A program made the translations under genes and the position numbers. The notes under the pieces were generated by a model. The model did not search any database. It worked only from the letters and a program-made list of their open reading frames with translations, and was not told the origin of the DNA. From an uncultured Clostridia bacterium (lineage in GTDB: Bacteria > Bacillota_A > Clostridia > UMGS1840 > HGM11507), in NCBI GenBank assembly GCA_934403665.1, contig CAKRUL010000082.1:1-6519 (forward strand): a DNA stretch of 6,519 bases. Direction: 5' to 3'. Of this stretch, positions 1 through 4,763 are shown piece after piece. How positions within the stretch are numbered: position 1 is the first letter of the stretch; every line of letters starts with the position of its first letter.

Positions 1-1
1 G

Positions 2-217
2 GAAAGAGCTGCGGATGCAAAGCGCCGCAGCGAATTGAAAAAACTGGAGCAGGCTATCGCAGAATACGAACAGGAAATTACAGAATTGGAATCGGCAATC
101 TCCGAGGAAGAAACCGCTTCGGACTATGCATTGTTGACGGAAAAATGCAGTCGGATGGATCAATGCAAAACAGCATTAAATCAATTGTATGAGGAATGGA
201 TGGCGCTGCAGCAATGA
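2..217 (+). CDS. ABC-F family ATP-binding protein, 3' end only (C-terminal coiled coil)
   Basis: The reading frame is open from the window's left edge (first full codon at base 2) to TGA at 215-217, so about 71 C-terminal residues are visible. The peptide is highly charged and rich in Glu, Lys, Leu and Ala. It contains segments such as ELKKLEQAIAEYEQEITELE and ends in LNQLYEEWMALQQ. This is the antiparallel coiled coil with a final 'L..L..EWMAL' helix found at the C-terminus of YdiF/YfmR/Uup-type ABC-F proteins. ABC-F proteins are soluble twin-ATPase factors that bind the ribosomal E site and act in translation or antibiotic protection. The ATPase domains lie outside the window, so the subfamily cannot be set. 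Other coiled-coil proteins are possible but the ending is typical. A TTG at 35 is internal, not a start. Confidence 0.75.
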   Translation, partial: ERAADAKRRSELKKLEQAIAEYEQEITELESAISEEETASDYALLTEKCSRMDQCKTALNQLYEEWMALQQ

Positions 218-315
218 GTTCGAAACAGAACGGTTGCTTTGTTGCGCCGGAAAGATTTTTCTGCACCCTGTCAATTTTGCAGGATGGCACCGAAAAACGA
301 GGGGGACACATCAGG

Positions 316-333
316 GAAATTTTCAAATTTTTC
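316..333 (+). repeat. Tandem 9-bp AT-rich repeat upstream of the promoter
   Basis: GAAATTTTC (316-324) is followed directly by AAATTTTTC (325-333); 7 of 9 positions agree. Each copy is a short A-tract/T-tract block about one helical turn long. The pair ends 12 bases before the proposed -35 of the operon that starts with an Lrp-family regulator. Lrp/AsnC proteins generally bind loosely conserved AT-rich sites and often act on their own promoters, so this is a candidate operator or UP-like element. That role is inference; AT-rich sequence here could also be chance. Confidence 0.3.
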
Positions 334-345
334 ATAGAAAAAAGA

Positions 346-374
346 TAGTTTTTTTGTGCTTGATATGCTATAAT
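346..374 (+). promoter_or_regulatory. Sigma-A type promoter with extended -10, upstream of the Lrp-led operon
   Basis: A perfect -10 hexamer TATAAT is at 369-374, preceded by TG at 366-367, giving the extended -10 motif TGnTATAAT. With a 17-bp spacer the -35 position is TAGTTT (346-351), a poor match to TTGACA. An extended -10 commonly compensates for a weak -35, and the upstream region is A/T-rich. Transcription would start near 381. It is the only good promoter seen before the five-gene block at 487-4667. Confidence 0.7.
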
Positions 375-399
375 GAGTTCAAGTGAAAACGAAAGAACA

Positions 400-430
400 G
401 GATGCTAAGAAAGCAGGTTGGCTGGCATCC
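400..430 (+). other. Imperfect leader hairpin in the 5' UTR of the Lrp-led operon
   Basis: GGATGC (400-405) can pair with GCATCC (425-430). Inside it AGC (412-414) can pair with GCT (421-423), leaving an asymmetric internal loop and a 6-nt apical loop. The structure lies about 20 nt after the predicted transcription start and 57 nt before the ATG, so it does not hide the ribosome binding site. There is no T-run after it, so it is not an intrinsic terminator. It does not match a riboswitch class that I recognise. Confidence 0.35.
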
Positions 431-474
431 CTTTCAATGAATCAGAAAATGAATCGCAGGAATGCGGATCAGAT

Positions 475-480
475 GGAGTG
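475..480 (+). promoter_or_regulatory. Ribosome binding site that sets the start of the Lrp-family gene
   Basis: GGAGTG at 475-480 ends 6 nt before ATG 487. It supports this ATG over the upstream in-frame TTG at 418, which sits inside the leader hairpin and would add 23 residues with no similarity to the family. Confidence 0.7.
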
Positions 481-486
481 AATGAT

Positions 487-972
487 ATGGAAAAACAAAT
501 TCTTGAAATTCTTGCCGAAAACGGGAAATTGACCGCGGAAGAGATTTCGGTTATGCTGGGCGTTTCGGAAGCTGAGGTGTCCGAAAAAATAGCAGAATTG
601 GAAAACCACAAAGTCATCTTTGGATATAAGGCTTTAATCGATTGGGAGAAAGTGGACAAAGAAAGTGTGAGCTCGCTGATTGAGTTGAAGGTCACTCCGC
701 AGATGGGGGAAGGCTTTGATCAGATTGCCAGCCGTATTATCACGGAGTATCCGGAGGTTTATTCCGTCTCTTTGATATCCGGCGGGTATGATATTTTAGT
801 GGAATTGGAAGGAAAATCTATGAAGGAGGTAGCCCTTTTCGTTGCCCGAAAAATTGCGCCGATGGACTGTGTCCTGTCCACCGCCACCCATTTTGTTTTG
901 AAAAGCTATAAAAAAGACGGTGTGGTGCTGGCCAGCAAACCGGAAGACGAAAGAAGGGTGATTTCTCTGTGA
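487..972 (+). CDS. Lrp/AsnC family transcriptional regulator (AlaR-like)
   Basis: This is a 161-residue DNA-binding regulator of the feast/famine (Lrp/AsnC) family. Residues 1-47 form the winged helix-turn-helix: MEKQILEILAENGKLTAEEI, then a recognition-helix region around LGVSEAEVSEKIAELE, and the wing around residues 41-52. Residues 62-140 form the RAM (ActR-like) effector and oligomerisation domain, seen in LIELKV (64-69) and the family motif SGGYDILVELEG (98-109). Length is normal for the family. The next gene, a class I aminotransferase, starts at its stop codon (GTGA overlap), so the two are translationally coupled. In Bacillus subtilis an Lrp-type regulator, AlaR (YugG), is encoded next to the alanine transaminase AlaT (YugH) and activates it. 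The same arrangement suggests a similar role here, with an amino acid as likely effector. Family assignment is firm; the AlaR equivalence is inference. Confidence 0.9.
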   Translation: MEKQILEILAENGKLTAEEISVMLGVSEAEVSEKIAELENHKVIFGYKALIDWEKVDKESVSSLIELKVTPQMGEGFDQIASRIITEYPEVYSVSLISGGYDILVELEGKSMKEVALFVARKIAPMDCVLSTATHFVLKSYKKDGVVLASKPEDERRVISL

Positions 973-2168
973 AAAAACAATTTGACCCAAATGATTTTCT
1001 GACAAAAACAGCGCGGGAGATTCCTCCCTCCGGAATCCGGAAATTTTTTGATTTGGCTGCGGAAATGGAAGATGCTATTTCTCTTGGAGTCGGGGAGCCG
1101 GATTTTGTGACTCCTTGGCATATCCGTCAGGCGGGTATAGAATCTTTAAAAAAAGGACATACTTATTACACCTCAAATTGGGGACTTTTGGAACTGAGAG
1201 AAGAAATCAGCCGTTATATGGATCGGAAACGCGGGGTGCATTATCGCCCTTCTGATGAAATTCTGGTAACGGTTGGCGGCAGTGAAGCTTTGGATTTGGC
1301 GATTCGTGCCATCATTTCTCCCGGAGATGAGGTCTTAATTCCGGAGCCTTGTTTTGTTTGCTATAAACCGTGTGTCACTCTTTGCGGAGGGGTTCCGGTT
1401 ACTATCGAAACCAAGATGGAGGATCAGTTTAAGCTGACGCCGGAATTGCTTCTTAAGAGCATTACCCCGAAAACAAAGCTTTTGGTTTTAACCTATCCGA
1501 ACAACCCGACCGGAGCGGTTATGACAAAGGAGGATTTGGAACGCATTGTTCCGATTATTGAAGAGCATAACCTGATGGTGATATCTGATGAAATTTACGG
1601 GGAGCTGACCTACAGCGGGGAGCACACCTCTATCACGCAGTTTGAAAGCATGAGGGACAGAACCATTTTAATCAATGGCTTTTCCAAGTCATATGCTATG
1701 ACCGGATGGCGCCTTGGGTTCGCCTGTGCGCACAGAGATATTGTCAGTGTTATGACAAAAATCCATCAGTTTGCGATTATGTCTTCCCCCACAACCAGTC
1801 AGTATTCTGCGATAGAAGCGTTAAAAAACGGCGATGAAGATGTCGCCTATATGAAAAAAGAATATAATTACCGCCGGCGTTATCTGGTGGATGCGTTAAA
1901 TAAGATCGGATTAAATTGCTTTGAGCCGTTCGGTGCCTTTTATGTTTTTCCGTCCATCCGCTCCACAGGAATGACCTCCGCAGATTTTTGCGAGCAGCTT
2001 TTAATGCGTGAGAAGGTGGCGGTGATTCCGGGAACCGCCTTTGGAGAATGCGGTGAGGGGCATGTTCGCATCTCTTACGCATATTCTTTGGAGCAATTGA
2101 AAAAAGCATTGAAACGAATAGAAGCATTCATCAACAATCTACCGAAAAATGGGAATCAAATTGAGTAG
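969..2168 (+). CDS. PLP-dependent class I/II aminotransferase (AlaT/PatA-like)
   Basis: This 399-residue cytosolic enzyme belongs to PLP fold type I, aspartate aminotransferase subgroup I-gamma by appearance. It moves an amino group between an amino acid and a 2-oxo acid. Visible motifs are LGVGEPDFVTP (39-49) for substrate entry, GGSEAL (103-108) for phosphate binding, YPNNPTG (176-182) with the cofactor-contacting Asn179, SDEIY (206-210) with Asp207 that pairs with the pyridine nitrogen and Tyr210, NGFSKSYAMTGWRLGF (236-251) with the Schiff-base Lys240 and Arg248, and HVRISY (365-370) with Arg367 that binds the substrate carboxylate. All expected catalytic residues are present. The GTG start overlaps the regulator stop (GTGA), with AAGGGTGA at 954-961, 7 nt upstream. 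Next to an Lrp-type regulator, as in B. subtilis yugG-yugH, an alanine transaminase role is plausible; aspartate or aromatic substrates cannot be excluded from sequence. Confidence 0.93.
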   Translation: MKKQFDPNDFLTKTAREIPPSGIRKFFDLAAEMEDAISLGVGEPDFVTPWHIRQAGIESLKKGHTYYTSNWGLLELREEISRYMDRKRGVHYRPSDEILVTVGGSEALDLAIRAIISPGDEVLIPEPCFVCYKPCVTLCGGVPVTIETKMEDQFKLTPELLLKSITPKTKLLVLTYPNNPTGAVMTKEDLERIVPIIEEHNLMVISDEIYGELTYSGEHTSITQFESMRDRTILINGFSKSYAMTGWRLGFACAHRDIVSVMTKIHQFAIMSSPTTSQYSAIEALKNGDEDVAYMKKEYNYRRRYLVDALNKIGLNCFEPFGAFYVFPSIRSTGMTSADFCEQLLMREKVAVIPGTAFGECGEGHVRISYAYSLEQLKKALKRIEAFINNLPKNGNQIE

Positions 2169-3291
2169 TGTTTATATTTTAAAATGTGAGACTTATGACC
2201 AACAGACGGTTGATAAGGCCGTCTTGGAGCTGTTTGAAGCTTTTGGGGGTGTCGGTGCTTTTGTGAAGCCCGGTTCTAAGGTTCTGTTAAAACCGAATCT
2301 GATTGCCAGAAGATTGCCGGAAACAATGGCGGTAACGCATGATACGATTGTCAGAGCTGTTGCAAAGCTCGTGCTGGAGGCCGGAGGCATTGTCACCATA
2401 GCCGACAGCCCCGGAGGTGTTTATAAGGAAAATTATCTGGAAAAGATATACGAGGCGGCCGGTTTGAAGAAAATTGCGGAGGAATTGCCTGTTCATCTGA
2501 ATTATGACACCGGTTATCGGGAGGTGATGGTGAACAGCCACGGAACGCAAAAAAGATTTTGCATCATTCGTCCGGTGTTTGAAAATGACGTCATCATCAA
2601 TCTTCCGAAGCTGAAAACACATGTGATGGCAAACTATACGGGAGCTGTGAAAAACTTATTTGGTACGGTTCCCGGGTTGACCAAAGCGGAATATCATTAC
2701 AAATATCCGCAAAAGGAAGAGTTCTTTTCAGCGATAACCGATTTGTGTGCCTATATCAAACCGGCATTTCAAATTATGGATGGCATCTGCATGATGGAGG
2801 GGGACGGCCCCACGAACGGAACTCCTAAAAAAGCCGGCTTGCTGTTGGCGTCAACCGACCCCTTTGCTTTGGACGAAATTGCGATTCCTTTGATCGGATA
2901 TCGCCGGGAGGATGTGCTGACTGCGCAAATCGCTTTGGAAAGAGGTTATGTTTCTCCGGAAGAAATCAAAGTATTGGGGCAAGCACCCGAGGAATGTATG
3001 GTTCCGGATGTGAAAAAGCCGAATGTTCAATCGACTACATTTGAGAAGTGGATTCCCGGCTTTCTGAACCGAAGAATTGCATCTTTTCTGAACCCGGCGC
3101 CAAAAATTATCAAGGAACGCTGTATCCTTTGCAGCAACTGTGTTACGATTTGTCCGCCCCAGGTTCTAAAGCGGGAAAACAGCCGGATTGTGATGACCGA
3201 CTCAAAAAAATGCATCAAATGCTATTGCTGCCATGAAATGTGTCCGAAGGATGCCATATATATCAGAAAACTGCCGAAATTTTTAAGATAG
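2149..3291 (+). CDS. DUF362 domain protein with C-terminal 2x[4Fe-4S] ferredoxin domain
   Basis: This 380-residue protein has a DUF362 domain at about residues 7-280, with family signatures LLKPNLIARR (46-55), ADSPGG (85-90), LPKLKTH (152-158), TGAVKNLFG (164-172) and DGICMMEGDGPTNG (211-224). A bacterial ferredoxin domain follows (about 318-372) with two complete CxxCxxCxxxCP motifs: Cys325/328/331/335 and Cys355/358/361/365. These should bind two [4Fe-4S] clusters, so it is probably a soluble redox protein. No signal peptide or membrane span is seen, and the family function is not established. The start is uncertain. ATG 2149 overlaps the aminotransferase by 20 nt and has no clear ribosome binding site. 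TTG 2161 has a weak GGGA 6 nt upstream and gives MSSVYILKCETYD, closer to the usual family N-terminus. It is probably co-transcribed with its neighbours. Cys360, next to Cys361, is an extra cysteine. Confidence 0.88.
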   Translation: MGIKLSSVYILKCETYDQQTVDKAVLELFEAFGGVGAFVKPGSKVLLKPNLIARRLPETMAVTHDTIVRAVAKLVLEAGGIVTIADSPGGVYKENYLEKIYEAAGLKKIAEELPVHLNYDTGYREVMVNSHGTQKRFCIIRPVFENDVIINLPKLKTHVMANYTGAVKNLFGTVPGLTKAEYHYKYPQKEEFFSAITDLCAYIKPAFQIMDGICMMEGDGPTNGTPKKAGLLLASTDPFALDEIAIPLIGYRREDVLTAQIALERGYVSPEEIKVLGQAPEECMVPDVKKPNVQSTTFEKWIPGFLNRRIASFLNPAPKIIKERCILCSNCVTICPPQVLKRENSRIVMTDSKKCIKCYCCHEMCPKDAIYIRKLPKFLR

Positions 3292-3297
3292 GATGAG
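3290..3297 (+). promoter_or_regulatory. Ribosome binding site supporting a TTG start for trmL
   Basis: AGGATGAG at 3290-3297 overlaps the last two bases of the DUF362 stop codon and ends 6 nt before TTG 3304. No ATG or GTG lies closer to the expected N-terminus, and the SPOUT core (VVLVEPEIPQNTGN) begins only four residues in, so the TTG start is well supported. Confidence 0.65.
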
Positions 3298-3303
3298 AAT
3301 AAA

Positions 3304-3792
3304 TTGGGACTGAATGTAGTGTTGGTGGAACCTGAAATTCCGCAGAATACCGGAAATATTGCCAGAACATGTGCGGCAATCGGGGCGGATTTGCACTTGA
3401 TTGAGCCTTTGGGCTTTTCGATTGAGGATCGGTATTTGAAACGTGCCGGATTGGACTATTGGAGCTTGGTCAATGTTAAGACCTATCAAAATTTAGATGA
3501 TTTTTTTGAGAAAAATGCAGATGGTGTTTATTTTTATGCCACAACCAAGGCGGACAAAACCTATTGCGAGGTTTCTTATCCGAAGGATTGCTATCTTTTA
3601 TTCGGAAAAGAGACAAAGGGGTTGCCGGAGGAGCTGCTTCACGACAATATGAAAAATTGCGTGAGAATTCCAATGGTGTCGGACGCACGAAGCCTGAATT
3701 TATCCAACTCTGTGGCAATCATTGTTTATGAAGCGATGCGGCAGCATCAGTTTTCCAATCTTTTACAGACCGGGCACCTAACAAAATATTAG
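3304..3792 (+). CDS. trmL: tRNA (cytidine(34)-2'-O)-methyltransferase, TrmL-like SPOUT enzyme
   Basis: This 162-residue protein has the length and motifs of a minimal SPOUT methyltransferase. TrmL uses S-adenosylmethionine to 2'-O-methylate the wobble nucleotide (position 34) of tRNA-Leu isoacceptors in the cytosol. The N-terminus has LVEPEIPQNTGNIARTCAAI (7-26), with the conserved Asn-Thr-Gly-Asn and Arg21. LLFGKETKGLPEE (98-110) and the region IPM...RSLNLSNSVAIIVYEA (122-144) form the C-terminal trefoil knot that binds the cofactor and makes the dimer. There is no extra RNA-binding extension, which separates it from TrmH and RlmB. It starts with TTG 12 nt after the DUF362 stop and ends 11 nt before degV, consistent with the same transcript. 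Family is near certain; the exact tRNA target is by analogy to E. coli TrmL (YibK) and B. subtilis CspR. Confidence 0.92.
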   Translation: MGLNVVLVEPEIPQNTGNIARTCAAIGADLHLIEPLGFSIEDRYLKRAGLDYWSLVNVKTYQNLDDFFEKNADGVYFYATTKADKTYCEVSYPKDCYLLFGKETKGLPEELLHDNMKNCVRIPMVSDARSLNLSNSVAIIVYEAMRQHQFSNLLQTGHLTKY

Positions 3793-3803
3793 GAGGATCT
3801 CTC

Positions 3804-4667
3804 ATGGAAAAAATTAAAATTATCACAGACAGCGCTTCTGACGTGCCGGCTGAGGCAATCAAAAAATACAATATTGAGGTATTGCCGTTTACCATTGTAT
3901 TTCCGGACGGTTCCGAATATCTGGAACAGGTGGATATTACATATGATGAATTTTATGATAAGCTGTCCAAATCAGAGGGCTTGCCGACTACTTCTCAGGT
4001 GACAGCCTATCAGTTTGAGGAAAGTCTGAAGCAGTTTGTGGATGAATATGATTCGATTATTATCATCACCATTTCATCTGTGTCGAGCAACACTTATCAA
4101 AATGCGATTTCTGTTGTAAAACAGTTTCAGCAGAGCGGCGTGCGGGCCAGATTGGAAGTGGTGGATTCCATGACTTATACGGGAGCATACGGTGTCGTTG
4201 TAACGCGTATGGCACAGATGGCATCAGAGGGAAAAACCACAGATGAAATTCTGGAAAAAGGACGGTTTATGCTGGCGCATAACCGTATTTATGCAGTGAT
4301 TGATGATTTGAAATATCTGAAAAAAAGCGGGCGCATCAAACCGTTGACTTTCACACTGGGATCTCTTCTGGATATCAAACCGATTGTCACCGTAGAGGAT
4401 GGTCTGGTTGCGCAGTTTGACAAAGTCCGCGGAGTGAAAAAAGCTGCCGGAAGAATCATTGAGCTTGCAAAAAAAGAGACTCCGGATGGCGATGGGATGA
4501 TTATTCTTGTAGGATATTCCACAGACAACGGAACCTATGATGCATTTTATCAGCGGATGCGGCAGGAATTTCCGAAAGCGGAGTTTGAGGAAGGGCGAAT
4601 CGGCAGCACCATCGGTGTTCACTGCGGTACAGGGGTTGTTGTTATTTGCCTGATCAAAAAGTGTTAA
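3804..4667 (+). CDS. DegV family fatty-acid-binding protein
   Basis: This 287-residue protein is of normal length for the DegV family. DegV/FakB proteins bind a fatty acid and, when partnered with the kinase FakA, present it for phosphorylation to acyl-phosphate for phospholipid synthesis. The N-terminal domain begins with IKIITDSASDVP (4-15) and contains the Thr-Thr-Ser segment of GLPTTSQ (59-65) and ISSVSSNTYQNA (90-101). The second domain has VVDSMTYTGAYG (119-130), DDLKYLKKSGRIKP (167-180), LGSLLDIKPIV (185-195) and ends with IGSTIGVHCGTG (266-277). These are the residues that enclose the acyl chain and carboxylate in solved family members. A near-perfect AGGAGG (3791-3796) ends 7 nt before the ATG, suggesting strong translation. 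The closing codons overlap a predicted Rex operator for the next gene. FakA is not in the window, and Clostridia often carry several degV genes, so the cargo is unknown. Confidence 0.92.
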   Translation: MEKIKIITDSASDVPAEAIKKYNIEVLPFTIVFPDGSEYLEQVDITYDEFYDKLSKSEGLPTTSQVTAYQFEESLKQFVDEYDSIIIITISSVSSNTYQNAISVVKQFQQSGVRARLEVVDSMTYTGAYGVVVTRMAQMASEGKTTDEILEKGRFMLAHNRIYAVIDDLKYLKKSGRIKPLTFTLGSLLDIKPIVTVEDGLVAQFDKVRGVKKAAGRIIELAKKETPDGDGMIILVGYSTDNGTYDAFYQRMRQEFPKAEFEEGRIGSTIGVHCGTGVVVICLIKKC

Positions 4668-4678
4668 AACATTAACAA
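4661..4678 (+). promoter_or_regulatory. Predicted Rex operator upstream of pgk
   Basis: GTGTTAA (4661-4667), AACA (4668-4671) and TTAACAA (4672-4678) match 17 of 18 positions of TTGTTAA-N4-TTAACAA, the Rex consensus described for Clostridia; only the first base differs. The TGTTAA/TTAACA arms are a perfect inverted repeat. Rex is a repressor that leaves DNA when NADH is high. The site overlaps the degV stop codon and ends 5 bases before the -35 of the pgk promoter, at about -58 to -41 relative to the predicted start. The match is seen in sequence; binding is inference. Confidence 0.65.
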
Positions 4679-4683
4679 AACTA

Positions 4684-4712
4684 TTGAAATCGCTTGCATT
4701 TTGTAGTAAAAT
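4684..4712 (+). promoter_or_regulatory. Sigma-A type promoter of pgk
   Basis: TTGAAA (-35, 4684-4689), a 17-bp spacer and TAAAAT (-10, 4707-4712) make a strong vegetative promoter, with 4 of 6 and 5 of 6 consensus bases. Transcription would start near 4719, giving a 5' leader of about 45 nt to ATG 4764. No terminator separates it from degV, so some read-through from the upstream operon is possible. Confidence 0.75.
4685..4698 (+). promoter_or_regulatory. Predicted cre (CcpA) site overlapping the pgk -35 and spacer
   Basis: TGAAATCGCTTGCA fits every fixed position of the classical cre consensus TGWNANCGNTNNCA, including the central CG. It is also largely palindromic (10 of 14 positions agree with its reverse complement). 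It covers the last five bases of the -35 and half of the spacer, where a bound CcpA would block RNA polymerase. The degenerate consensus means chance matches occur, but the location in a short intergenic region directly on a promoter makes it credible. Confidence 0.55.
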
Positions 4713-4751
4713 ATCTTTGGCAAATTTTATGAGAAAGATAAATAAATATAT

Positions 4752-4758
4752 GAGGTGA
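4752..4758 (+). promoter_or_regulatory. Ribosome binding site that sets the pgk start
   Basis: GAGGTGA ends 5 nt before ATG 4764. The in-frame GTG at 4755 lies inside this motif and so cannot be the start; ATG 4764 gives the usual short PGK N-terminus. Confidence 0.8.
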
Positions 4759-4763
4759 ATCAA

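Larger units (their letters stand above)
218..486. other. Intergenic region between the ABC-F gene and the Lrp-family gene
   Basis: These 269 bases hold no convincing gene; short open frames across them have no recognisable protein and no good ribosome binding site. I see no clean GC-rich hairpin plus U-tract that would terminate the ABC-F gene. The best local pairing is CTGCA/TGCAG around 271-281, with a 13-nt loop and no T-run after it. The right half carries an AT-rich direct repeat (316-333), a promoter (346-374) and a leader hairpin (400-430), described separately. The 5' untranslated region from the predicted start site (about 381) to the ATG at 487 would be about 105 nt. Confidence 0.7.

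Noticed and set aside
281..296. AGGATGGCACCG resembles the T-box antiterminator core (TGGNACC).
   Set aside because: The only good promoter lies downstream at 346-374. There is too little room upstream for a stem I with specifier loop, and no terminator helix plus U-tract follows.
189..386. A 65-codon open frame on the + strand overlapping the end of the ABC-F gene and the promoter.
   Set aside because: It has no recognisable domain and no ribosome binding site, it overlaps a real coding end, and it runs through the -10 of the promoter.
384..397. TGAAAACGAAAGAA near the transcription start looks like a cre half-site.
   Set aside because: The left half fits, but the right half fails the fixed T and C positions of TGWNANCGNTNNCA, so it is not a credible full site.
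418..486. An N-terminal extension of the Lrp-family gene from TTG 418.
   Set aside because: The extra 23 residues show no family similarity, the TTG lies inside a hairpin, and GGAGTG at 475-480 supports ATG 487.
1777..2127. A 116-codon open frame on the - strand within the aminotransferase gene.
   Set aside because: It is antisense to the conserved C-terminal domain and is rich in Arg, His and Pro without any motif; it is a shadow frame.
4664..4678. TTAA...TTAACAA after degV as a terminator hairpin.
   Set aside because: The stem is only A/T-rich with a 4-nt loop and no T-run follows; the Rex operator explanation fits much better.
4224..4763. A 179-codon open frame on the - strand opposite degV and the pgk control region.
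   Set aside because: Its composition (Phe-, Asn- and Ile-rich, low complexity) is that of an antisense shadow. It lies opposite a well-conserved degV gene and has no family signature.
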